Below, piece by piece: positions 1 to 8,251 of a DNA stretch of 64,000 bases. Each line of letters starts with the position of its first letter. Position 1 is the stretch's first letter. Origin of the DNA: JAICYJ01 sp038212095 (GTDB lineage Bacteria > Actinomycetota > Thermoleophilia > Gaiellales > JAICJC01); assembly GCA_038212095.1 (NCBI GenBank), contig JBBQUW010000003.1, positions 90,488 through 154,487 on the forward strand. Reading direction: 5' to 3'. The notes under the pieces were generated by a model that saw nothing but the letters and a program-made list of their open reading frames with translations, was not told the DNA's origin and ran no database searches. The position numbers and the translations under genes are program-made.

Positions 1-1779
1 ATGCAGTTGATCTTCACGGTGCACCCGCTGGCGCCGACCGCGCTGCACGTCTACGGGGCCGTCTCGCTGATCTTCTGGTCGCTCGTGATGGTCGTGACGC
101 TCAAGTATGTGCTTGTGATCATGCGCGCTGACAACCACGGCGAGGGCGGCATCATGGCGCTGGTGGCCCTGATTGAGCGCTCGGTCAGCGAGCGCCGCAA
201 GCGCCTGCTGATCACCGTCGGCATCCTGGGCGCGGCCCTGTTCTATGGCGATGGCATGCTGACCCCGGCAATCTCGGTGGTCTCGGCGGTGTCGGGCCTG
301 CAGGTCGCGTCACCGACGCTGGCTGCCCAGATCGTGCCGTTCTCGCTGGTGATCCTGACCGCGCTGTTCGCGCTGCAGCGGTTCGGCACGGGCGCGATCG
401 GGGCGCTGTTCGGGCCGATCATGCTGGTCTGGTTCGCCGTCCTGGCACTAATCGGCGGTCACGAGATGATGGCCAACCCTGCCATCATCCGGGCGCTCTC
501 GCCGACCTACGGCGCCAGCTTCCTGATCGACGACCCCACCGCCGGCTTCCTCTCGCTGGCCTCCGTATTCCTGGCGGTCACCGGCGGCGAGGCGATCTAC
601 GCCGATATGGGCCACTTCGGCCGCCCTGCGATCACCCGGGCGTGGCTGTTCGTCGCCTTCCCGTCGGTGCTGCTCAGCTACCTGGGACAGGGCGCGCTGA
701 TCCTGCGCCGGCCGGAGACGATCTCGAACCCGTTCTTCCTGATGGTGCCCGGCGGCCAGACGGCCCAGAAGGCGATGGTGATCCTGGCGACGATGGCCAC
801 GGTGATCGCGTCGCAGGCCGTCATCTCGGGCGCCTACTCGGTCACCCGGCAGCTGGTGCAGCTGGGCTTCCTGCCGCGCGTCGCCATCCGACACACCTCC
901 AAGCGGGTGGTCGGCCAGATCTACGTGCCGGTCGTGAACTGGTTCCTGCTGGTCGCCGTCGTGGCGCTGGTGCTCGGCTTCCGCAATCCGGAGCACCTGG
1001 CGGCCGCATACGGCGTCGCGCTGAGCGCGATCTTCGCCACCAACACGCTGCTCGCGTTCACCGTCTTTCGAGCGCTCTGGCGCAAGCCGCTGTGGCTGGT
1101 GCTGCCCGGGGCAGCCCTGTTTCTGACCGTCGAGCTGGCGTTCTTCGCCGCCAACCTCGGCAAGCTGTTCAGCGGCGGCTGGCTGCCGCTGGCGGTCGGC
1201 TCGGTGTTCTTCGTCATCCTCACGACCTGGCGCCGCGGACGCGCGCTGCTGGGGCGCCAGGTGCGCGAGGACCGGATCTCGCTGCGACGGTTTCTGAACA
1301 GGGTGATGGACGAGCAGCCGCTGCGGGTGCCCGGTACCGCCGTCTTCCTCTCCTCCAACCCAGGCAGCGCGCCGGCCGCGCTGCTCAACAACCTCGACCA
1401 TAACCACGTCGTCCACGAGCATGTGATCCTGCTGACCGTGACCACCGCCGACGTGCCCCACGTGCCGGATGCGGAGCGGCTGACGATCGAGCGTCTGCGG
1501 CTCGGCTTCGTCGCGATCACCGCCCGCCTGGGCTACCAGGACACGCCCGACGTGCCGGCGCTGCTGCGCCAAGCCGGGCGTGAAGGGCTTGCGATCGACC
1601 CCGACCGGGCCTCGTACTACGTCAACCACATCTCGCTGATCCCGGGGCACGCCACCGGCATGGCCGGCTGGCGCAAGCGCCTGTTCGCACTGCTGTACAC
1701 GAATTCAACGCCGGCGGCGCGCTACTTCGAGATCCCGCCCGACCGCGTGCTCGAGGTGGGCGCATTCGTCGAGATGTGA
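1..1779 (+). CDS. kup: Kup/Trk-type potassium uptake permease, 5' end outside window
   Basis: Low-affinity K+/H+ symporter of the KUP/HAK/KT family, in the cytoplasmic membrane. The visible 592 residues align with the family from the second membrane segment onward: MRADNHGEGG near residue 40, then about ten hydrophobic helices, then a soluble C-terminal domain from about residue 425. Family members start with a helix carrying a GDIGTSPLY-type motif, and that stretch of about 40-50 residues is missing, so the ATG at base 1 is an internal methionine and the gene starts upstream of the window. The stop is followed at once by a convergent tRNA gene. Family assignment is secure; ion specificity is inferred from the family. 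Confidence 0.93.
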   Translation: MQLIFTVHPLAPTALHVYGAVSLIFWSLVMVVTLKYVLVIMRADNHGEGGIMALVALIERSVSERRKRLLITVGILGAALFYGDGMLTPAISVVSAVSGLQVASPTLAAQIVPFSLVILTALFALQRFGTGAIGALFGPIMLVWFAVLALIGGHEMMANPAIIRALSPTYGASFLIDDPTAGFLSLASVFLAVTGGEAIYADMGHFGRPAITRAWLFVAFPSVLLSYLGQGALILRRPETISNPFFLMVPGGQTAQKAMVILATMATVIASQAVISGAYSVTRQLVQLGFLPRVAIRHTSKRVVGQIYVPVVNWFLLVAVVALVLGFRNPEHLAAAYGVALSAIFATNTLLAFTVFRALWRKPLWLVLPGAALFLTVELAFFAANLGKLFSGGWLPLAVGSVFFVILTTWRRGRALLGRQVREDRISLRRFLNRVMDEQPLRVPGTAVFLSSNPGSAPAALLNNLDHNHVVHEHVILLTVTTADVPHVPDAERLTIERLRLGFVAITARLGYQDTPDVPALLRQAGREGLAIDPDRASYYVNHISLIPGHATGMAGWRKRLFALLYTNSTPAARYFEIPPDRVLEVGAFVEM

Positions 1780-1794
1780 TCCTCCTACCGCTCA

Positions 1795-1884
1795 CGGAGA
1801 GGGCGGGATTCGAACCCGCGAATGAGGAAACCCCCATTACGCGATTTCCAGTCGCGCTCCTTAAGCCAACTCGGACACCTCTCC
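1795..1884 (-). tRNA. tRNA-Ser (anticodon GGA)
   Basis: Read on the minus strand this 90-nt sequence folds as a class II tRNA. The acceptor stem GGAGAGG pairs with CCTCTCC, the anticodon arm is CGCGA-CTGGAAA-TCGCG (anticodon at 1847-1849), there is a long variable arm, and the T arm contains GGTTCGAATCC. The anticodon GGA and long variable arm mean serine, reading UCC/UCU codons. The discriminator base is G, and the 3' CCA is not encoded. It lies between the convergent kup end and a divergent cNMP-binding gene. Confidence 0.95.
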
Positions 1885-1978
1885 TTGCGGGCGGAAGTAT
1901 TGCACCGTGGCGCAGGCACTTGCCGAATCGCCCACACTCCGCTGTACTATGCGCTCCGCCGAGCAACAGGAGGAATCC

Positions 1979-2404
1979 ATGTCAGACGAGCGTATCGAGA
2001 TCCTGAGGAAAGTCCCGCTGTTCGACGGGCTGTCTGACAAGGAGCTCGCCGCCGTCGCGAACGCCGTCAAGGAGCGCCGTTTCGACACCGGTGACACCGT
2101 GGTCGGTGAGGGCGAGGGCGGCGTCGGATTCTTTGTCATCGCCGACGGAAGCGCACGCGTCGAGACGCGCGGCGAGCGGCGGGCGACGCTGGGCTCCGGC
2201 GCCTCGTTCGGCGAGGTGGCACTGCTGGACGAGGGCGGGCGCCGCACGGCGTCGGTGATCGCGGAGTCGCCGCTGCGCGTGTTCGGCCTCACCGCATGGC
2301 AGTTCACGCCGCTGCTTGAGCAGCATCCCGAGATCGCGATCAAGGTTGCCAAGATGCTGGCGCGACGCCTGCGCGAGACCGAAGAGCGGCTGGCGGCGAC
2401 CTGA
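1979..2404 (+). CDS. small cyclic nucleotide-binding domain protein
   Basis: A 141-residue protein that is almost entirely one CRP/EPAC-type cNMP-binding beta-roll, with no DNA-binding domain after it. The phosphate-binding cassette is recognisable around residues 80-95 as FGEVALLDEGGRRTAS, with the conserved Glu and Arg that contact the cyclic nucleotide ribose-phosphate, so ligand binding looks possible. The ATG at 1979 follows a strong AGGAGGAA ribosome site; upstream in-frame starts have none. A weak promoter (TTGCCG 1920, TACTAT 1945, 19-bp spacer) precedes it. A free-standing cNMP domain may sense cAMP and act on a partner. The large cyclase-like gene at 28.7 kb is a possible source of signal, but that link is inference. 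Confidence 0.85.
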   Translation: MSDERIEILRKVPLFDGLSDKELAAVANAVKERRFDTGDTVVGEGEGGVGFFVIADGSARVETRGERRATLGSGASFGEVALLDEGGRRTASVIAESPLRVFGLTAWQFTPLLEQHPEIAIKVAKMLARRLRETEERLAAT

Positions 2405-2537
2405 TAGCATCCGCGCCGACCGTGCTAAGCGGGGAGATAGCGGTTCCCTGTACCGGCAATCCGCTCTAGCCGGGCCGAATTCCCGTCCAGAGGGTCAGCG
2501 TGTTCGGAAACAGGGTCAGTGCGTTCGGTGTCGATCG

Positions 2538-2630
2538 CCAGGTCCCACGCAACGGAGGCTTGCGAACCGCGTCAGGTCCGGAAGGAAGCAGCGCTAAGCA
2601 ACGTCAGCCGGGTGCCGTGGGTCAGCCTGG
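2538..2630 (+). ncRNA. ffs: signal recognition particle RNA, small bacterial (4.5S) type
   Basis: RNA core of the SRP, which with Ffh targets membrane proteins to the translocon. The invariant apical domain is present: GTCAGGTCC, a GGAA tetraloop at 2580-2583, then GGAAGCAGC, forming the Ffh-binding asymmetric loop. The ends CCAGG (2538) and CCTGG (2630) pair, and CCCACG pairs with CGTGGG, giving the single long hairpin of the roughly 95-nt form. Exact ends are set by this pairing and could shift by a few bases. It lies just upstream of dnaX, a common bacterial arrangement. Confidence 0.93.
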
Positions 2631-2708
2631 AAGGAGCCAGCGTTACTGACACCGTCCGGGTGCGTCGTCTCGAAGACGGGTGCACGGTCGCTCTACACTC
2701 TCATGAAC

Positions 2709-4355
2709 GTGTCCGCGCTCTACCGCATCCATCGCCCACAGGATCTCGACCAGGTGGTCGGCCAGCAGCACATCGTTCGAACGCTGGCCAACGCCATCGA
2801 GCTTGAACGGGTCGCCCACGCGTACCTCTTCTCCGGCCCGCGCGGAACCGGAAAGACCTCGATGGCGAAGATCCTGGCGAAGTCGATCAACTGCGAGCAG
2901 GGGCCGACCATCAAGCCCTGCCTGGTGTGCGAGTCGTGCCGCAGCATCCACGACGCGACCGCGATCGACGTGATCGAGATGGATGCCGCCAGCCACCGCG
3001 GCATCGACGAGATCCGCGAGATCCGCGACCGGGTCGCGCTGCGCCCGGCTCGCAGCCGCAAGAAGGTGTACATCGTGGACGAGGCGCACATGCTGACCAA
3101 AGAGGCCTCGAACGCGATCCTCAAAACGCTCGAGGAGCCGCCCGACCACGTCGTGTTCGTGCTCTGCACCACCGAGATGCAGGCGATGCTGCCGACCATC
3201 CGCAGCCGCTGCCAGCGGTTTGCATTCCAGCGTCCCGGTCTGACGGAGATCTGCGAGGTGCTGCGCCGAATCGCCGCAGCCGAGTCGATCACCGCCGACG
3301 ATGCCGCGCTGCTGCTGATCGCGCGGGCCGCCGGCGGAAGCTTTCGCGACGCCGTCACCACGCTCGATCAGCTCTCGACCGCGTCCAGCGCGGGTGTCTC
3401 AGCCGAGGACGTGCGCGCGCTGCTCGGCACCACCGACGAGCGCTCCCTGTTTGCGTCCATCGACCTGGTGGCGGCCGGCGACGCCGCCGGCGCGCTGGTG
3501 CACGTCGACCGACTGGCCGAGGCCGGCAGCGACCTGGGCTCGTTCACGACCGGCCTGCTGGGCCATCTGCGGGCGCTGTTTCTGACCCAGCAGTTGGGGG
3601 CGCCGCCGGCTGACCTCGGCCTCGCGGACGACGAGCGCGAACGGCTCTCGATGCAGGCGGCGGCGATACCGGCCCGCTCGGTGGTGCGCCTGATCGACCT
3701 CCTGCGCGAGGTGATGGACGAGGTCAAGGAGGGCGGCGATCCTCGCCTGGCGCTGGAACTGGCGCTGGTCAAGGTCTGCCGGCCGCAGAGCGAGCTGGCG
3801 CTGGAGGCGCTCGACCAGCGGCTCGCCCAGCTCGAGCATGGCGCGCCCCGTCCGGCGATCGCGACGCCTGCGCCCCAGGCTCCCACGCGGCCGGAGCCGG
3901 CCCCTGTGCCGGCCGACGAGACGCCGCGCGCACCCGAGCCAGCGCCCGAACCAGAAGCCGAGCCCGTGGTGGCCGCGCCCCAACCGTCCGCGCCGACGCT
4001 CGAGCGGCTGGCAGAGCGCTGGCAGGAGGCCATCCTGCCGGAGGTGCAGCGCCGCTCGACTCCGCTGCACTCGCTGCTGTTGCCCGCCGGGGTGGTGTCG
4101 TGCGACGAGCGCGAGGTGGTGATCGGCATTCCCAGCACGAGCTCCTTCGCCATGAAGATGATCGACACGCCACAGAACACGGCGATCGTGACCGAGCTCG
4201 TGGGCCAGGCGCTGGGCGCAACGCCGAAGGTGCGGTTCGTGCTGCTCGGCGCCGTACCGGCCGACGACCAGCCGGCCGCCGCGCCAATCGAGCAGGTGTC
4301 AGAGCACGAGCTGATGTCTCGCCTGACCCAGGAGTTCGACGCACACGAGGTCTAG
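2709..4355 (+). CDS. dnaX: DNA polymerase III subunit gamma/tau
   Basis: Clamp-loader ATPase that loads the beta clamp and couples polymerase and helicase. About 548 residues. Walker A GPRGTGKT is at about 43-50, the zinc cysteines are at about 62, 71, 74 and 77, and Walker B IVDEAH is near 122-127; then come the AAA+ lid and collar. A Pro/Ala/Glu-rich linker runs from about 375 to 435, followed by a tau-like C-terminal domain. Two starts are possible: ATG 2703 and GTG 2709. I prefer GTG 2709 because it gives the family N-terminus MSALYR. Also, a TACACT box at 2694-2699 would start transcription near 2706, leaving the ATG outside the mRNA. The order dnaX-ybaB-recR is the classic recombination/replication cluster. 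Confidence 0.95.
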   Translation: MSALYRIHRPQDLDQVVGQQHIVRTLANAIELERVAHAYLFSGPRGTGKTSMAKILAKSINCEQGPTIKPCLVCESCRSIHDATAIDVIEMDAASHRGIDEIREIRDRVALRPARSRKKVYIVDEAHMLTKEASNAILKTLEEPPDHVVFVLCTTEMQAMLPTIRSRCQRFAFQRPGLTEICEVLRRIAAAESITADDAALLLIARAAGGSFRDAVTTLDQLSTASSAGVSAEDVRALLGTTDERSLFASIDLVAAGDAAGALVHVDRLAEAGSDLGSFTTGLLGHLRALFLTQQLGAPPADLGLADDERERLSMQAAAIPARSVVRLIDLLREVMDEVKEGGDPRLALELALVKVCRPQSELALEALDQRLAQLEHGAPRPAIATPAPQAPTRPEPAPVPADETPRAPEPAPEPEAEPVVAAPQPSAPTLERLAERWQEAILPEVQRRSTPLHSLLLPAGVVSCDEREVVIGIPSTSSFAMKMIDTPQNTAIVTELVGQALGATPKVRFVLLGAVPADDQPAAAPIEQVSEHELMSRLTQEFDAHEV

Positions 4356-4378
4356 ATGATTGAGACGAAGGAGCCACG

Positions 4379-4702
4379 ATGACGAAGATGGATCCCAACA
4401 AGATGATGGCCCAGCTCGGCCAGATGCAGGCACAGATGGAGAAGGCGCAGGAGGAGCTGAAGACCGCCTACGTCGAGCACAGCGCCGGGGGCGGCGCCGT
4501 CACGGTCAAGGTCTCGGGTTCGCTGGAGGTGTCCGAGATCACGATCAAGCCGGAGGCGATCGACCCCGAAGATCCCGAGATGCTGCAGGACCTGCTGGTC
4601 TCGGCCGTGAACGGCGCGATCGCCGCAGCACAGCAGATGCAGCAGCAGAAGATGATGGGGCAGCTGGGCGGCCTCGGCGGCCTCGGCATCCCGGGAATGT
4701 GA
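4379..4702 (+). CDS. YbaB/EbfC family nucleoid-associated protein
   Basis: A 107-residue DNA-binding protein that acts as a dimer and is usually encoded between dnaX and recR, as here. The N-terminal helix is rich in Met, Gln and Lys (about residues 5-30). It is followed by the three-stranded sheet containing GGGAVTVKVSG, and a C-terminal helix with many Gln and Met ending in a Gly-rich tail. The ATG at 4379 follows AAGGAG at a good distance. It begins 23 bases after dnaX and ends 13 bases before recR, so the three genes should be one operon. Confidence 0.93.
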   Translation: MTKMDPNKMMAQLGQMQAQMEKAQEELKTAYVEHSAGGGAVTVKVSGSLEVSEITIKPEAIDPEDPEMLQDLLVSAVNGAIAAAQQMQQQKMMGQLGGLGGLGIPGM

Positions 4703-4715
4703 CGATGGTCATGCG

Positions 4716-5306
4716 TTGTACTCACCCGCAGTAGAGAACCTGATCGTCCAGCTCTCGCGGCTGCCCGGCATCGGCCGACGCACCGCGCAGCGGCTTGCAT
4801 TCGTGATCCTGCGCTACTCGCCCGAGCACGCGTTGGCGCTGGCCGACGCGATCCGCGAGGTGAAGGAGAAGATCGGCTTCTGCGAGGAGTGCTTCAACCT
4901 TGCTGAGGGGCCGCTGTGCCAGATCTGTGCCGACGCCCGCCGCGATCGCACGCTGATCTGCGTGGTCGAGGATCCCAGCGATATCGTGGCGGTCGAGCGC
5001 ACCCACGAGTACCGCGGCGTCTACCACGTGCTGGGTGGGGCGCTGTCGCCGATCGACGGCGTCGATCCCGAGCATCTGCGGATCACGGAGCTGCTGCAGC
5101 GTGTCGAGGCCAACGCCGCTGTGGAGGTGGTGCTGGCGACCAACCCGACCATGACCGGCGAGGCGACGGCCGTCTATATCGCCGACCGGCTGCGGGGCCG
5201 CTGCAAGGTCACGCGGCTGGCCAGCGGCCTGCCGGTGGGCGGCGACCTCGAGTACGCCGACGAGGTCACGCTCGGCCGAGCGTTCAGCGGCCGCCGCGAG
5301 ATGTAG
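4716..5306 (+). CDS. recR: recombination mediator RecR, TTG start
   Basis: With RecF/RecO it helps load RecA at gaps during recombinational repair. The 196 residues cover a helix-hairpin-helix with LPGIGRRTAQRLAF (about 15-28), a four-cysteine zinc finger CEEC...CQIC (about 55-70), and a Toprim domain with VVEDPSD near 84 and the GALSP segment. The family start (MYS...) corresponds to TTG at 4716. No in-frame ATG or GTG lies between the upstream ybaB stop and this codon, and the ribosome site is poor, so translation may depend on coupling to ybaB 13 bases upstream. Confidence 0.94.
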   Translation: MYSPAVENLIVQLSRLPGIGRRTAQRLAFVILRYSPEHALALADAIREVKEKIGFCEECFNLAEGPLCQICADARRDRTLICVVEDPSDIVAVERTHEYRGVYHVLGGALSPIDGVDPEHLRITELLQRVEANAAVEVVLATNPTMTGEATAVYIADRLRGRCKVTRLASGLPVGGDLEYADEVTLGRAFSGRREM

Positions 5307-5350
5307 CGAGGCGCGGAACGCGGGACGATCGGTGACGCAGTCACCGCCTC

Positions 5351-5384
5351 GGTGCCAGGCACCACGCTCCGCGTGCCAGGCACC
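5351..5384. repeat. two copies of the palindromic unit GTGCCAGGCACC
   Basis: The recR-decarboxylase gap (5307-5569) has no gene I can support but is dense in a repeated palindrome. GGTGCC-A-GGCACC occurs at 5351-5363, and a second copy GTGCCAGGCACC is at 5373-5384 in the same orientation. Each unit is self-complementary apart from its centre base. Two more copies at 5475-5509 form a separate large hairpin. Confidence 0.85.
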
Positions 5385-5474
5385 GAGGCGTGCGGAACCC
5401 GTGCTCGGCAACGGCCGCAAAGCCTGTATCCATAACGAAAGCGGAACTGCCGTGACGCCCAGCCGCGGCGCGAT

Positions 5475-5509
5475 GGTGCCTGGCACCGCGCGGCGCGGTG
5501 CCAGGCACC
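5475..5509. repeat. perfect 35-nt palindrome built from two inverted repeat units
   Basis: GGTGCCTGGCACC (5475-5487) and GGTGCCAGGCACC (5497-5509) face each other. The bases between them also pair, giving a perfect 17-bp stem with a single central G at 5492. It lies 3' of recR and could act as a transcription barrier or RNA-stabilising hairpin. There is no T run after it, so a classical intrinsic terminator is not supported. Confidence 0.8.
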
Positions 5510-5545
5510 GGCTCGAAGGCACCGGCTCGAAGGCACCGGCTCGAG
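5504..5545 (+). repeat. three tandem 14-bp repeats
   Basis: The unit GGCACCGGCTCGAA is present at 5504-5517 and 5518-5531, with a third copy at 5532-5545 differing only in the last base (G). The first copy overlaps the end of the 35-nt palindrome, so the array seems to have grown from the palindromic unit by slippage. It ends 25 bases before the downstream start codon. Confidence 0.85.
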
Positions 5546-5569
5546 CGCGCGTCGATAGAGTGCGCCGTC

Positions 5570-6929
5570 ATGGACATGCACCGCTACTCCGCGGAGACCG
5601 AGCGGCTCGCCCAGGCCGTGATGCGGATCGCGCTCGACCGGCTGCGGATGGATGCGCCGCTGGACGGCCCCCGCACCCCGGCCGACCTCGCTGCGCGAGC
5701 GGGACAGACGATCACACCCGCCGGCCTTGGCGGCAACGAGGCGCTGCGGCTGTGGACGGATGTGCTCGGGCCGGCGACGATGTCGGTCGACCACCCCCGC
5801 TACCTGGCTTTCATCCCGGGTGCGCCAACCGAGAGCTCGACGCTGTTTGACCTCGTCGTCGGCGCCTCATCGCTGTACGGCGGCAGCTGGCTGGAAAGCT
5901 CAGGCGCCGTCTACGCCGAGAACCAAGCGCTGCGCTGGGTATGCGACCTGGTCGGGCTTCCGGATGGAGCAGGCGGCTGCTTCGTCCAGGGCGGCACCGT
6001 CGGCAACCTCTCGGCGCTGGTGGCGGCGCGGCATGCCGCACGCGAGCGGCGAGACGGCGTCGCCCCGGCACGCTGGAAGGTCGCGATCACCGACGAGACG
6101 CACAGCTCGGTGGTCTACGCCCTGCACAACGTGATGGACGTGGAGACGCTGATGGTGGCGGCGGACGAGCGCGGCCGGATGACCAGAGCGGCGTTGGAGG
6201 CGGCGGTCACGGCGGACGGTGGCGACGGCCTGTTCGCGGTGGTGGCGACGGCCGGCACCACCAACGTCGGCGTCGTGGACGACCTGGCCGGTGTGGCCGA
6301 GGTGTGCCGGTCGCGTGGGCTGTGGAATGCACGTGGACGGCGCCTACGGCGGCGCCGCGTTGGCCGCGCCCTCGGCGCGACCCCTGTTTGCGGGCGTCGA
6401 ACACGCGGACAGCTTCAACGTCGACCCGCACAAGTGGCTGTTCAGCCCGTTCGACTGCTGCGCGCTCGTCTACCGTGACCCTGCCATCGCGCGCCGCGCG
6501 CACACCCAGCACGCCGGCTATCTCGATCCGATCACAGTCGAGGACGAGTGGAACCCGTCCGACTACGCGCTGCACCTGTCGCGGCGCGCGCGCGGGCTGC
6601 CGTTCTGGTTCTCGCTGGCCGTGCACGGCAGCGACGCCTACCGCGATGCGATCGAGTCGACGCTGGCCGTGGCGCGCGAGGGCGCGCACGAGATCCGAAG
6701 CCGCGCGTACCTGGAGCTGCTGGTCGAGCCCGACCTGTCGGTGCTGATCTTCCGCCGGCTGGGCTGGACGGCGGACGACTACCACCGCTGGAGCGCCCGC
6801 CTGCTGGCCGAGGGCTACGCCTTCGTCACGCCCACCACCCATCGCGGCGAGACCTGCACCCGGTTTGCGATCGTCAACCCGCGCACCACCGTATCGGATC
6901 TGACCGGCATCCTGGCAACCATGGCCTAG
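5570..6929 (+). pseudogene. group II PLP-dependent amino acid decarboxylase, one-base frameshift
   Basis: Resembles the aspartate/glutamate/aromatic amino acid decarboxylases. The frame from ATG 5570 runs through DETHSSV (residues about 177-183) and TAGTTNVG to GLW at 6317-6325. The next base is one too many: removing one A of the AA at 6326-6327 restores HVDGAYGG, then the PLP-lysine motif NVDPHKWLF and the normal C-terminus, for about 452 residues. Both halves are well conserved, so this is either a recent inactivation or a base error in the assembly. Substrate cannot be read from sequence; its place before lysC-asd makes aspartate (giving beta-alanine) an attractive guess. A TAGAGT box at 5556 lies 8 nt before the ATG. 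Confidence 0.85.
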
Positions 6930-6954
6930 ATGGGTGACGGCGGGAGCGCCTGCA

Positions 6955-6982
6955 GTGTCACAGCAGGGCCGCCGCCTACACT
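6955..6982 (+). promoter_or_regulatory. leaderless promoter of lysC-asd
   Basis: GTGTCA (6955-6960), a 16-bp spacer and TACACT (6977-6982). The GTG start of lysC at 6989 lies exactly where transcription should begin, seven bases after the last base of the -10 box, so the mRNA would have no leader. Confidence 0.6.
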
Positions 6983-6988
6983 GCGTGG

Positions 6989-8251
6989 GTGGAACAGCCC
7001 ACATCTGAGCCCACATCTCGCGTGATCGTCATGAAGTTTGGCGGCTCATCGGTCGCCGACGCGGAGAAGATCCGCAACGTCGCCCGCAGGCTGGTCGCCG
7101 CACATGAGACCGGCCGGCCGGTGGTCGGCGTCGTCTCGGCGATGGGCAAAACCACCGACGGACTGGTCGCGCTGGCGGCCGAGGTCTCGAGCCGCCCGCA
7201 CCCGCGCGAGATGGACATGTTGCTCTCGACCGGCGAGCGGATCTCGGCTGCGCTGTGTGCGATGGCTATCGAGGATCTCGGCCATCGAGCGGTCTCGCTG
7301 ACGGGCTCGCAGGCCGGCATCGTCACCGACACAACGCATACCAACGCCAAGATCGTGGACATCCGCCCGAAGCGCATCCAGGAGGCGCTGGCGGAGGGTC
7401 GGATCGTGCTGGTGGCGGGCTTCCAGGGCGTCTCGACCGCCTACGACGTCACGACGCTTGGCCGCGGCGCTTCCGATCTGACCGCGGTGGCGCTGGCCGG
7501 TGCCCTGGACGGCGACTGCGAGATCTACACCGATGTCGAGGGCGTGTTCACGGCCGATCCCCGGATCGTGCCGAACGCCCGTAAGCTGCCGCGCGTCTCA
7601 CCGCTCGAGATGCTGGAGATGGCAGGGTCGGGCGCCCGAGTCCTGCAGCTTCGCTCGGTCGAGTTCGCCCGCAGCCACGGCGTGCCCATTCACGTTCGTT
7701 CGACCTTCTCCGACGCGGAGGGGACATGGATTCGAGAGGACCCAAGCATGGAAGACGCGATCATCTCGGGCATCACCCACACCATCGACGAGGCATACGT
7801 CACGCTTACCGACGTGCCTGATAAGCCGGGGACGGCGGCCTCGATCTTCAACGCGGTCGCCGCCGCCCACATCAACGTCGACACGATCATCCAGAACGCC
7901 GTCACGCACGGCGACGCGGACGTCACATTCTCGATCCCGCGCGATGAGCTGCCGCTGATGACCGACACAATCGAGGGGCTGTGCCGCGACCTTGGCCTGC
8001 ACTGGCGCGTGGACGATGAGGCGGGCAAGGTGAGCCTGATCGGGGCCGGTATGAAGAGCCATCCCGGCATCGCTGCGCGGATGTTCCAGACGCTGGCCGA
8101 GAACGGCATCAATGTTCGCATGATCGCCACCTCGCCGATCAAGGTCTCGTGCGTGATCGCGCGGGGGAAGGTGCCGGAAGCGATGACCGCGCTGCACGCG
8201 GCGTTCGAGGTCGAGCTGGAGCTGTCGCGGGGAGGTGCGGCACATGTCTGA
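6989..8251 (+). CDS. lysC: aspartate kinase
   Basis: Phosphorylates L-aspartate, the first step to lysine, threonine, methionine and diaminopimelate. The 420 residues comprise a kinase domain starting VMKFGGSSVAD (about 14-24), with LLSTGERISAAL near 78 and the GRGASDLTAVALA motif near 157, followed by two ACT domains from about residue 265 (LTDVPDKPGTAASIF and VSLIGAGMKSHPGIAARMF), where feedback inhibitors bind in this family. The GTG at 6989 is placed by a -10 box exactly six bases upstream; there is no ribosome site. The downstream asd overlaps its end by 8 bases. Confidence 0.96.
   Translation: MEQPTSEPTSRVIVMKFGGSSVADAEKIRNVARRLVAAHETGRPVVGVVSAMGKTTDGLVALAAEVSSRPHPREMDMLLSTGERISAALCAMAIEDLGHRAVSLTGSQAGIVTDTTHTNAKIVDIRPKRIQEALAEGRIVLVAGFQGVSTAYDVTTLGRGASDLTAVALAGALDGDCEIYTDVEGVFTADPRIVPNARKLPRVSPLEMLEMAGSGARVLQLRSVEFARSHGVPIHVRSTFSDAEGTWIREDPSMEDAIISGITHTIDEAYVTLTDVPDKPGTAASIFNAVAAAHINVDTIIQNAVTHGDADVTFSIPRDELPLMTDTIEGLCRDLGLHWRVDDEAGKVSLIGAGMKSHPGIAARMFQTLAENGINVRMIATSPIKVSCVIARGKVPEAMTALHAAFEVELELSRGGAAHV

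Noticed and set aside
2666..2678. CGTCT-CGA-AGACG hairpin after the SRP RNA as a terminator
   Set aside because: Only a 5-bp stem and no T run; too weak to call.
5504..5545. Tandem 14-bp repeats as a possible CRISPR array
   Set aside because: Units are contiguous, short and have no spacers, and no cas genes are present.
6317..6335. Programmed frameshifting in the decarboxylase
   Set aside because: There is no slippery heptamer or downstream stimulatory hairpin that I can see, and this family is not known for it. Mutation or assembly error is simpler.
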